From NCBI RefSeq assembly GCF_026342355.1, contig NZ_JAPEMV010000001.1, forward strand, positions 124,001 through 188,000: a DNA stretch of 64,000 nt, given 5' to 3'. The translations under genes were made by a program, and so were the position numbers. This document shows positions 1-8,339 of the stretch, in pieces. The notes under the pieces were generated by a model. That model saw only the letters and a program-made list of their open reading frames with translations. It had not been told where the DNA came from and did not search any database. Numbering within the stretch: position 1 is the stretch's first letter; every line of letters begins with the position of its first letter. Source of the DNA: Streptomyces sp. NBC_00249 (GTDB lineage: Bacteria; Actinomycetota; Actinomycetes; Streptomycetales; Streptomycetaceae).

Positions 1-2
1 GC

Positions 3-1163
3 GCCTGGCTCCTGGGTACGGCGACGCTGGCGGCCCCGGCGGTCGGCGGCCTGGTCACGCTCGGCGCCGCCGCCCTCCTGGTGCGCGCGGCCGCGCGGAA
101 CGGGGTGTCGGCCCGGCTGGACAGGGCGAGCGTGACGCGCGGGGAGGCGGCGACGCTGACGGCCGACCGGCCGGCCGTCCCCGCCTGGATCCCGCTGGTC
201 TACGAACTCCTCCCGGGGCAGGGGACACCGGCGGAGCACCGCCGGGCGGCGTCGGCCGGTGGCGGCGAGAGGCTCGTCGTGCGCCTGCCCACCGAGCACC
301 ACGGCGTCCTCGTCCTCGGGCCCTCGGCGCTGCGCGTACGCGACCCCCTGGGGCTGTTCCACCGCGAGAGCCGGGCGGGCGCCGCCCAGACCCTACGGGT
401 GCTTCCCCGCACCCTGCCCGTCCCCGGACCGGGCGCGGGGCGGACCCGCAGCACGCAGGTCACGGGCCGGCCCCTCGCCCACCGGGACGGCCCGGAGTTC
501 CACACGCTCCGCGAGTACCGGCCCGGCGACGACGTACGGCGCATCCACTGGCCGAGCAGCGCGCGCACCTCGGCGCTGGTCGTGCGGCAGGACACCGCCG
601 TGGAGGAACCCACCCGGTACGTGTGGCTCGACACCCGGGCGGTCTGCTACCCGGATCGTGCCGCGTTCGAGGAGGCGGTGGACACGGCGGCCTCCCTCGC
701 CGCGGACGCCGCCCGCCGCGGCCTCGCCCTGCGGCTGTGGACGAGCGAGGGGGCGGTGCTGAGCGCTCCTCCCGGTCCGTCCGGGTCGGCTCGTTCGCTG
801 GAGTTCCTGACCGAGGTGGCGCCCACCGGGGCCGTCCCCGGGCAGGGCCGTCCCTCGCCCCCGGCCGCGGCGTACGGCGGAACGGCGGGCGGCCGTTCCC
901 GGGGCCCGTACCGGGTCGCCGCCCAGGGCCTGTTGACGGTGGTGACGGGTGAGTCCGCGGCCGGTCACCCGCTGCCGGCGCCCATCACGGGCGGGTGCGC
1001 CGTCGTCGCCCTGCACCTGGGTTCGGCCGCGCCCCGCGCCGAAGCGTCCGGCGACGGACCGGTCCCGGGGGCCGCCCCGGTGCGTCACCGGCACGCCCGG
1101 GACGCGGAGCAGGCCCTGCTGCTGTGGGCCGCCGCGGCCCGGGCGCCCGGGAGGCGTGCGTGA
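3..1163 (+). CDS. DUF58 domain protein, 5' end outside window
   Basis: The frame is open to the left window edge, so the start codon lies upstream. The visible part begins with a hydrophobic alanine/leucine-rich segment, as expected for the membrane anchor that precedes the DUF58 domain. The diagnostic DUF58 block is present near the middle: an EYRPGDDVRRIHW core followed by SARTSALVVRQ. DUF58 proteins usually sit in MoxR AAA-ATPase/DUF58/transglutaminase operons and have a vWA-like fold; any MoxR partner would lie outside the window. The stop overlaps the GTG start of the next gene (GTGA), so the two are translationally coupled. Family assignment is firm; the exact role is not known. Confidence 0.88.
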   Translation, partial: AWLLGTATLAAPAVGGLVTLGAAALLVRAAARNGVSARLDRASVTRGEAATLTADRPAVPAWIPLVYELLPGQGTPAEHRRAASAGGGERLVVRLPTEHHGVLVLGPSALRVRDPLGLFHRESRAGAAQTLRVLPRTLPVPGPGAGRTRSTQVTGRPLAHRDGPEFHTLREYRPGDDVRRIHWPSSARTSALVVRQDTAVEEPTRYVWLDTRAVCYPDRAAFEEAVDTAASLAADAARRGLALRLWTSEGAVLSAPPGPSGSARSLEFLTEVAPTGAVPGQGRPSPPAAAYGGTAGGRSRGPYRVAAQGLLTVVTGESAAGHPLPAPITGGCAVVALHLGSAAPRAEASGDGPVPGAAPVRHRHARDAEQALLLWAAAARAPGRRA

Positions 1164-3469
1164 GCGGGACGTTCGCACGCGCGGCCGGCCGGGCGCTGCC
1201 CGCCGGTGCGGCGGCCGGCATCGCCGGCTCCGCCTTCCACCGGGCGTTCGGGTACGAGGCCCTCGCCCTGCCGTTGGCGGTGGCGGCCCTGCTGCCCGTC
1301 GCCCTGGTGGTCGTGGCGGCCGGGGGCCGCGGGCGGCTGCCGGTGGAGGTCTCGCTGCCGCTGTCGGCGGGCCTGTGCCTGCTGGCGGGCTCCGTGGTGC
1401 TGTACGGTTCCGGGCCCTCCGAAGGGGTCCTGTCCTCGCTGCGCGCGATGCCGGGTACGGCCGCCCAGGGGTGGGCCGCCTTCCTCGACGTGCCGCTTCC
1501 GGCGGCGGCGGACCCGGTGCTCCTGGCGGTGCCGTTCACCGCCGTGTGGACGGCGTCGGCCGCGGGGGCCGAACTGGCCGTACGCGCCCGGCGGGTCACC
1601 GCCGCGACGGTGCCCGGCTTCGCGCTGCTCGTCGTCGCGACCGCGCTGTGCCTGCCCGGGCGCGGTGCGCTGCTCGGCCAGGTCGTCGCGCTCGGCGCCG
1701 TCGCCGCGGCCACCTTGCCGCGTGCGGTCCTGGCGCCCCGTACGGTGTGGCTCGTCCTGGGGCCGGTGGCGGTCACCACCGTGGCCGCCGTCGTGCTGTC
1801 GGCGCTGTGGCCGGGCGGAAAGCCCGTGTACGACCCGCGTGAGCACCGTCCGACCGTCGAGGAGGCGGCGGCCGTCACCAGTCCGCTGGCCCAGTACACG
1901 CAGTGGGAACAGCAGCCGGAGGAAGCCCTGTTCACCGTGGAGCGCGGCCCCTCCGCGCCCCCGTCGTCCGCCGGACCGGAGCGGTGGCGGCTGGCCTCGC
2001 TCACCGCCTACGACGGCCGTCGGTGGACCCTCCACGACGTGTTCACCCCGGTCTTCGGCCCGCTGCCGGTCGATCCGGCCCTCGGGGTGCGCGCCGCCGG
2101 GCGGCTGGAGGGGGGCGGGCGTTCCTCGGCCGTGATCCGGAACCTGAGGGGCCGGCTGCTGCCCGTGCCCGACAGCCCGGCGGCGATCCGGTCCGACGGG
2201 ACCCGTCTGCTGTTCAACCGTTTCGAACGCACGGCGCTCGCCGTGCCCGGCCTGGCACCCGACGCCCGCTACGGCATCACGGCGGGCGTGGCCCCCGCTG
2301 TCACCCCGGCCGACGCGGCGGGCCTGTCCCCCGCGTCCGGCGTACCGCAGGCCCTCGACGTACCGGGATCCGTACCCCCGTCGCTGCGGGAGCTGGCCGA
2401 CCGGGTCCGGGGCGCGGCGAGCACCCCCTACGGGCGGGCCCAGGCCCTCGCCTCCGAGCTGTCCCGCGAGTACCGGCGGGTCGCGAAGGCGCCGCTGAAC
2501 CAGCCGGTCGCCTCCCTCGGCCGGTTCCTGGCCGACCGCAAGGGGTCGGCGGTGGACTTCGCCGCCGCGTACGCGCTCGCCGCCCGCCTCGAAGGCCTGC
2601 CGTGCCGGATCGTGGTCGGATTCCGCGTCCCGGCGGGTACGGGCCCGCACACCGTCCTCGCGCGGGACGCGGCCCTGTGGACCGAGGTCGCCTTCGAGGG
2701 CGTCGGCTGGCTGCCCTTCGAGCCCGTGCCCGCCGCGAGCTCCGCCGCCGAGGACGAGGTACGCCCGGAGCCGGACCCGGTCGTGCCGCAGCCCTCGCCC
2801 TCCCCCTCGCCTTCGGCCTCGTCCTCGTCCTCGCCGGGCCCGGCCGCCGGGGCCTCCCCGGCCGCCCCGACACCGGCGGGAGGCGGGCGGGCGCTCGGCC
2901 CGGCCTCCGGGATCCCCTGGAGTACCTGGGCGGCGGCGGCCCTCACGGCGCTCGTCTCCGGGGCGGCGGGCGCCCGTATCTGGATGGTCCTCGTACGGCC
3001 CGTGCTGCGCCGTCGGGCGGGGCGCCGCCTGGGTACGCCCGCGCTACGGGTGCTCGCCGCCTGGCACGACGCCCGGCACGCCTTCGACGCGGCGGGCGCC
3101 GCCCCGCCCGACCCCTCCCGCACCCTGGTGGAATCGGCCCGGATGCTGTCGGGGGCGGAGCCGGTGGCCGCCGTCCGCGCCTCCGCCGTCTCCCTGGCCC
3201 AGCTCGCCACCCGCGCCCGCTTCTGCGAACCGACCGCCGGCGAGGTGAGGGCCGATCCCTCGCTGAGCGGGATGAGCCCCCAGGACGCCGAACTCGCCTG
3301 GCTGCTGGCCGAATCGATACGCGAGGAGCTGCGGCCCGGGCGCCGGCTGTGGGTCGTCGCCTCGGTGGCACGGGTGCTGCTGCCGACGGCCCTGTCGGCG
3401 CGGGTCCTGCCGGCCCGCGCGCTGCGGGCCCGTCCCCGAACCGAGGAGGAACGCGTTGAGCACCGTTGA
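1160..3469 (+). CDS. TgpA-like membrane transglutaminase homolog, catalytic triad replaced
   Basis: This 769-aa protein has the TgpA (DUF3488/transglutaminase) layout: an N-terminal block of about six hydrophobic helices (residues about 10-230), an extracytoplasmic region with the transglutaminase-like core (about 440-530), a Pro/Ser-rich linker, one further membrane helix (about 590-615) and a cytoplasmic tail. The GTG at 1160 was chosen because it overlaps the upstream stop and directly precedes the hydrophobic region; a longer frame from 995 would be antisense-like arginine-rich sequence. In the core, the positions that should hold the Cys-His-Asp triad read Ala464 (KGSAVDF block), Leu506 (AALWTEV block) and Glu521 (FEPVP block), so it is probably not an active transglutaminase. 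It is coupled to DUF58 upstream and overlaps the STAND gene by 14 nt downstream. Confidence 0.85.
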   Translation: MSGTFARAAGRALPAGAAAGIAGSAFHRAFGYEALALPLAVAALLPVALVVVAAGGRGRLPVEVSLPLSAGLCLLAGSVVLYGSGPSEGVLSSLRAMPGTAAQGWAAFLDVPLPAAADPVLLAVPFTAVWTASAAGAELAVRARRVTAATVPGFALLVVATALCLPGRGALLGQVVALGAVAAATLPRAVLAPRTVWLVLGPVAVTTVAAVVLSALWPGGKPVYDPREHRPTVEEAAAVTSPLAQYTQWEQQPEEALFTVERGPSAPPSSAGPERWRLASLTAYDGRRWTLHDVFTPVFGPLPVDPALGVRAAGRLEGGGRSSAVIRNLRGRLLPVPDSPAAIRSDGTRLLFNRFERTALAVPGLAPDARYGITAGVAPAVTPADAAGLSPASGVPQALDVPGSVPPSLRELADRVRGAASTPYGRAQALASELSREYRRVAKAPLNQPVASLGRFLADRKGSAVDFAAAYALAARLEGLPCRIVVGFRVPAGTGPHTVLARDAALWTEVAFEGVGWLPFEPVPAASSAAEDEVRPEPDPVVPQPSPSPSPSASSSSSPGPAAGASPAAPTPAGGGRALGPASGIPWSTWAAAALTALVSGAAGARIWMVLVRPVLRRRAGRRLGTPALRVLAAWHDARHAFDAAGAAPPDPSRTLVESARMLSGAEPVAAVRASAVSLAQLATRARFCEPTAGEVRADPSLSGMSPQDAELAWLLAESIREELRPGRRLWVVASVARVLLPTALSARVLPARALRARPRTEEERVEHR

Positions 3470-6400
3470 CCTCGGGCTGGCGGCCCCGGGCTGCCACGTC
3501 CTGCTGATCGGCAGCGGGCTGAGCGCCGCCCCGGACGTGCTGCCGCCCGTCCCCGCCGTGCACCGGACCCTGACCGACCTGGCCGCCGCCCTGCGCGAGC
3601 ACTGCGGGGTCACGCCCGAGCGGCTGACGGTGCTGGAGGACCCGCCGGACACGGAGACCTTCGCGCGGGCGGTGTCGGAGGCCGCGCGCGCCGCCCACGA
3701 CACCCTGCTCCTCTACTACGTGGGGCACGGGCTGGTCGGCGCCCGCAACGAACTGCGCCTGTGCACCCGGGCCACGACCGGGCACCCCGACACCCTCCCG
3801 TACAACACGCTCGCCTTCGGCCAGGTCCTCGACCTGGTACGCAGGTACAAGCCCGAGCGGCTGATCACCGTCCTGGACTGCTGCCACGGGGCCCGCGCCG
3901 CCGACGATCCCTTCACCGGGCTGCGCCGCCACTACCTGCTGCCCGCCGCCGCCCGCGACGAGGTGGCCCTCGCACCGCCCGACGCCGCGCACACGGTGTT
4001 CTCCGGGGAGCTGCTCGCCCTCCTCGACGAGGGCGATCCGGGGGCTTCGGCCCAGCTCACCCTGGAGGACGTCCGGCGCAGGCTGGCCGGGCGCGGGCTG
4101 GAGCCCCGCGTCCACCAGGACAGCACCACCGGATGGTTCGCGCTGGCCCGCAACAAGGCCTTCGTGCCCGGCTCCCGGAGCGTGCCCGGGCCACCGGACA
4201 CGGGGATCTGCCCCTACCCGGGGCTCGCCCCGTTCGAGGAGTCGAACCAGCGCTGGTTCCACGGCCGTGAGCAGCTGAGCGCGGACCTCGCGGCGGCCCT
4301 CACCTCGCCCGGCCGGCCCGGACTGCCGTTGATCCTGCTCGGCGTGTCCGGTGTCGGCAAGTCCTCGCTGCTGCGCGCCGGGCTCCTGCCCGCCCTGCGC
4401 CGGGGAGCCCCCTCCGCCGGCACGCCCCTCGGGTGGGAACCGGTGCTCCTCGCCCCGACGGAGCACCCCTTGGACGCGCTGGCGCAGGCCCTGTCCGAAC
4501 CGGCCGACATGTCGGCCGGGCCCCTCAGGAGACTGCTCGCGGACGAACCCCGTGCGGTGGCCGACCGGTTGCGGCGGCCCGGGCTCGGGCGCGCGCTGCT
4601 CGTCGACCAGTTCGAGGAGACCTTCAACCTCTGCGAGGACGCCCGGGAACGCACCGCCTTCATCCGCGCGGTCACCGAACTCGCCGCCGTCGGCGGCGAC
4701 CCGCGGAACCCTTTGGCGGTCCTGCTCTCCCTGACCGCACACTCCTTCGCCGCCTGCGCCGAACGCCCCGAACTGGTACGGGCGGTGACGGAGCATCAGT
4801 TCGTGGTGCCGCCGCTGTCGCCCCGGGAGATCCGGGCGGCCGTGACGGAGCCCGCCCGGCAGGAGAACCTGCGCATCGAAGCGGGCCTGCTCGACCTCAT
4901 CCTGACCGACCTCGGCCACGGCCTCGACCCCGCTCCCCCGCCCGCTCCCGGAGGCCCGGAGCGCGCCACCGCCGTCGGCACCAGCCTCGTCCACCTCGCG
5001 CAGGCCCTGACGGCGACCTGGGAGCGAAGGGTGGACGGCGTGCTGACCGTCCGGGGCTACCACGACTCCGGGGGCATCGCCGGAGCCATCACCCAGTCCG
5101 CCGACGAGGTCCTGCGCGGCCTCGATCCGGACCAACGGCTCGTGGCGCAGCAGCTGCTGCTGCGCACCGTCCGGCCGGGCCGCCCCCTGGAGGGCGTACC
5201 GCCGGTCCGGACCGCCGTGGACCGGGACACCCTCGTACGGGAACTGGGCAGCCGGCACACGCTGCCCCTGCTGGACCGGCTACTGCGGGCCGGACTGCTC
5301 ACCCAGACCGGGCGGGCCGTCCAGCCCGCCCACGAGGCCCTGCTCCAGAGCTGGCCGCTCATGCGCAGGTGGCTCGCGGCGGACCCCGAATGGCGGGTGC
5401 GGCACGCCCAGTTGACGGACGCGGCGGCGTCGTGGCGGGACGCCGGGGAGAACGAGGCGGACCTCTACCGCGGCCACACCCTCAGCCGGGCCCTGGAGTT
5501 GACCGCGGACCGGACACAACTGGAGGTCGGGGCAGAGGTACTGCGGTTCCTCGGAGCCTCCGTCCGGAGCCAGCGCTCGGCCACCCGCCGGGCCCGGAGC
5601 GGCCGCCGTCTCCTGCTGCTCGGTGCCACCACCTCCACCGTCGTGCTGACCGCCGCGTCCGTCCTGGGGTGGGTGGCCTACCGGGCGCAGGAACGAGCCA
5701 CGGCCGAGGCGGGGACACTACGGTCCCGGCAGCTGGCCGCGTCGGCGCTGGCGCTGCGCCACGTCGAACCGGTGCTGGCGGGACGGCTCGCCGTGGCGGC
5801 GGAGGGCAGTGCCCGCACCGACGAGGCCTGGGCCGCGCTGATCGCGAACTCCGGGCTGCGCCCGGCCGACTCCGGCGGCCGCAGCACCGACCTGCCGGCG
5901 GCGGTCTCCTTCGCGGTCGCGCCCGACCGCCGTGTGATGGCCCTGGCCGGCGGGGACCAGGTCCAGCTGTTCACCGTCGACACCCGGACGCCCGTCGCCT
6001 CGCTGCGCCTGCGCGCTCCCGCCGTGGGTCTGGCCTTCTCCCCGGACGGGCGTTGGATCGTGGTGGCCTCCTACGGCTTCCTGCTGTTCTGGGACGCGTC
6101 GGCGCCCGGTCCGGAACCGGTCCGTCGGGTGGAGGTGCCCGACGGCACCGGATTCGTCGACGAGATGACGTTCTCGCACGATTCCACCACCGTCGCCCTC
6201 ACCGCCAAGGACTCCACCCGTCTGGTCACGCTCGGCGCGGGGCCCACGCCGCGGGTGCGGACCCTGGCCGGCGAGGCACTGCGCTACGACGCCGGCGGCA
6301 GGCTGCTCACCGGCCTGGACGGTCAGGGACGCCTGCTGGTGCGCCGGGTCGCCCAGGACGGTACGGAGGGCGCGCCTCAGGCCCTGCCCGGGTCTTCGGG

Positions 6401-7754
6401 CCCGTACGTGGGCGCGACGAGCGTCACGGCCGACGCGGGCGCCCTGGCCGCCCTGCGGCAGGACGGCACGGCCGAACTGTGGTCCTTGTCGGGCGAGCCG
6501 CGCCGTACGGGGACCGTCGCCTCGGCGCAGAGCACAGAGGCCTCGCCGGCGCTGTCGCCCGACGGGCGGCTGCTGGCCCTGGCGGGAATCGGGGGCGTCC
6601 AGGTGTGGGACGTCCACGGGCCCGTCCCGGCACTGCTGGGCGAGACCTCCGGGCACGGTCCGGCGCAGGTGGTGGCGTTCCTCCCGGACGGGGAGCGGCT
6701 CCTGGTGGCGGACGCGTCCTCGACCCGGATGTGGGACACGCGGGCCCTGCTCCAGCCGGGCGCCGTCGCCGCCGCTCCGGTGTCCTCCGCGGCGGCGGTG
6801 GCGTACCGGCCCGACGGGCAGGCCCTGGCCGTGGGCGGCGCGGACGGCGCGGTCTCGGTGCGGGCGGTCACGGGTGAGGTGCTGCCCGTCCCCGCCGGGC
6901 TCGCGGCGGCGGGCGGACGACGGGTCCAGGACCTGGCGTTCGCCCCGGACGGGCACACCCTGATGGTCGTCCGGGGGCGGGGGGTGGAGCTGTGGAACAC
7001 CGCCGACACCGGCGCGGCGGGGCCGGTTGCCCTGGTACCGGGTGTGCGCGCCGCCGTGGCCTCCGGCGCCGCGCGGTTGTCCGTACGCACCGCGCACGGC
7101 GCCGTCGAGTGGTGGGGCCTCGACTCCCCCGCCCGTCCCCGGCTGCTGTCCTCGAAGCCCGGCACGGGGGCGGCCGGCGCTCCGGTGGCCCTGGTCCCCG
7201 ACGGGAGTGCGGGGTTCACCGGTTCCTGGTGGGACCTGACCGATCCCGCGTCACCGCGCGCCGTCGGCACGGCGGGCTCCGGGGCTCCGGCGGACACCCT
7301 GTTGGTGCCGGGCGCCGACGGAGCGCTGGCCGTGGGCGCCGGCCTCACCGAGGTCGAGGCGTTCGCCCGGCCGGGCAAGGGTGCCTGGACGGCTCCCGAA
7401 ATGCGGGGGCTCACCCCGACGGCGCTCGCGCTGGCGCCCGACGGCTCCCTGGCGGCCACCGGCGACGACCGGGGCACCGTCCGGCTGTGGCGGCGCACCG
7501 GCGCCGGACCGTGGCGGGCGCTGGCGGAACTGCCCCGGCGGGCCGGCCGGGTGACGGCCCTCGCGCTGTCGGCGTCGGGAGGACTCGCGGTGGCCGTCGC
7601 CGACGGGCCGGTGATGGTCTCGGACCTGTCGCGCCGCGCCCTCGTCTCGGGCCTGTGCGCCGTACCGGCCCCGTCCGGAGCCGAGGTCGAGGCCCGCTGG
7701 CTCGCCTACGGGGGCCGGGGCCCGTTGGACTCCGCCTGCGACACCGCTCCCTAG
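3456..7754 (+). CDS. Caspase-like peptidase, nSTAND1 NTPase, WD40 repeat protein
   Basis: This 1,432-aa protein starts at TTG with a strong GAGGAGG ribosome site. Residues about 10-200 form a caspase/metacaspase-like C14 domain with the predicted dyad His91 (YYVGHG) and Cys143 (VLDCCHG). From residue 252 the CPYPGLAPF entry motif of nSTAND1 NTPases begins, with Walker A GVSGVGKSS at 296-304 and Walker B LLVDQFEE near 384. A single hydrophobic helix lies at about 718-738, and the rest is WD40-like beta-propeller repeats with several FSPDG/LSPDG/APDG units. In this family the repeats sense a ligand, the NTPase switches state and the caspase cleaves targets, often to kill the cell; that role is inferred here. 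It overlaps the transglutaminase-like gene and is followed by EACC1 and TerD genes, matching NTP-dependent conflict systems. Confidence 0.9.
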   Translation: MSTVDLGLAAPGCHVLLIGSGLSAAPDVLPPVPAVHRTLTDLAAALREHCGVTPERLTVLEDPPDTETFARAVSEAARAAHDTLLLYYVGHGLVGARNELRLCTRATTGHPDTLPYNTLAFGQVLDLVRRYKPERLITVLDCCHGARAADDPFTGLRRHYLLPAAARDEVALAPPDAAHTVFSGELLALLDEGDPGASAQLTLEDVRRRLAGRGLEPRVHQDSTTGWFALARNKAFVPGSRSVPGPPDTGICPYPGLAPFEESNQRWFHGREQLSADLAAALTSPGRPGLPLILLGVSGVGKSSLLRAGLLPALRRGAPSAGTPLGWEPVLLAPTEHPLDALAQALSEPADMSAGPLRRLLADEPRAVADRLRRPGLGRALLVDQFEETFNLCEDARERTAFIRAVTELAAVGGDPRNPLAVLLSLTAHSFAACAERPELVRAVTEHQFVVPPLSPREIRAAVTEPARQENLRIEAGLLDLILTDLGHGLDPAPPPAPGGPERATAVGTSLVHLAQALTATWERRVDGVLTVRGYHDSGGIAGAITQSADEVLRGLDPDQRLVAQQLLLRTVRPGRPLEGVPPVRTAVDRDTLVRELGSRHTLPLLDRLLRAGLLTQTGRAVQPAHEALLQSWPLMRRWLAADPEWRVRHAQLTDAAASWRDAGENEADLYRGHTLSRALELTADRTQLEVGAEVLRFLGASVRSQRSATRRARSGRRLLLLGATTSTVVLTAASVLGWVAYRAQERATAEAGTLRSRQLAASALALRHVEPVLAGRLAVAAEGSARTDEAWAALIANSGLRPADSGGRSTDLPAAVSFAVAPDRRVMALAGGDQVQLFTVDTRTPVASLRLRAPAVGLAFSPDGRWIVVASYGFLLFWDASAPGPEPVRRVEVPDGTGFVDEMTFSHDSTTVALTAKDSTRLVTLGAGPTPRVRTLAGEALRYDAGGRLLTGLDGQGRLLVRRVAQDGTEGAPQALPGSSGPYVGATSVTADAGALAALRQDGTAELWSLSGEPRRTGTVASAQSTEASPALSPDGRLLALAGIGGVQVWDVHGPVPALLGETSGHGPAQVVAFLPDGERLLVADASSTRMWDTRALLQPGAVAAAPVSSAAAVAYRPDGQALAVGGADGAVSVRAVTGEVLPVPAGLAAAGGRRVQDLAFAPDGHTLMVVRGRGVELWNTADTGAAGPVALVPGVRAAVASGAARLSVRTAHGAVEWWGLDSPARPRLLSSKPGTGAAGAPVALVPDGSAGFTGSWWDLTDPASPRAVGTAGSGAPADTLLVPGADGALAVGAGLTEVEAFARPGKGAWTAPEMRGLTPTALALAPDGSLAATGDDRGTVRLWRRTGAGPWRALAELPRRAGRVTALALSASGGLAVAVADGPVMVSDLSRRALVSGLCAVPAPSGAEVEARWLAYGGRGPLDSACDTAP

Positions 7755-7798
7755 AGCAGCTCACACCCGTCCGTACGTCACACCACTGGAGGAATCAC

Positions 7799-8251
7799 AT
7801 GAGGATCAGCTTCACCGCGGACGGGCCCACCGGTTCGGTGGAGGCCGACGACTGGCGCGACCTCGCGGCCAAGCTCGGCGCGGAGCCCAGCCTGGGCCGG
7901 GTCGAGGAACTGCGCGCCCCGATCCGGCCGGGCACCCTGGGCGGCGATCTGTACGGGCTGATCGCCGAGGTGGGCGCCGCCGGGCTGATCGCGCTCGGAG
8001 CGGTGGTGCAGTCCTGGATCCGACTGCGGGCCGGCCGGTTCAAGGTGTCCTGGGAGAAGGACCGCGAGGGCGGGCGCACCGTGATCACCGTCGACGGTAC
8101 GAACGCCTCCGGAGCCGAGTCGGCGCGCGCCCTGCTCGACGAGATCGCCCGCGCCGTCGAGAACGACGAGAACGGCCGCCGTCAGCTGCCCCGTTCGCCG
8201 GGTCCCGACGGACCGGCCGGCCCCGGGGCGCTGCCGGGATCCGGCGGCTGA
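7799..8251 (+). CDS. EACC1-like effector-associated constant component
   Basis: This 150-aa protein starts at an ATG nine bases after CTGGAGGA. It has a short N-terminal beta-rich region with a DDWRDLAAKL segment, a Gly/Ala/Leu-rich helix at about residues 55-72 that looks membrane-inserted or buried (LIAEVGAAGLIALGAVVQSWI), a compact basic/acidic strand region and a helix ending in ARALLDEIARAVE. This pattern, and its place directly after a caspase-nSTAND gene, fits EACC1, the constant adaptor of actinobacterial NTP-dependent conflict systems. EACC1 is thought to link the NTPase switch to the effector. The disordered Pro/Gly tail (about 125-150) has no function I can read. Confidence 0.75.
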   Translation: MRISFTADGPTGSVEADDWRDLAAKLGAEPSLGRVEELRAPIRPGTLGGDLYGLIAEVGAAGLIALGAVVQSWIRLRAGRFKVSWEKDREGGRTVITVDGTNASGAESARALLDEIARAVENDENGRRQLPRSPGPDGPAGPGALPGSGG

Positions 8252-8339
8252 CCCCGGCCGGCGGGGCTGACGGAGCCGATCCGCTCCCCTTGGGCACAAA
8301 CGCTCGACGCAAGCTCATCCGACCTGCGACGATGCCGCC

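Noticed and set aside
2943..5258. Minus-strand open frame of 771 codons over the STAND gene
   Set aside because: Same GC-driven shadow; no recognisable domain, whereas the plus strand has caspase and NTPase motifs.
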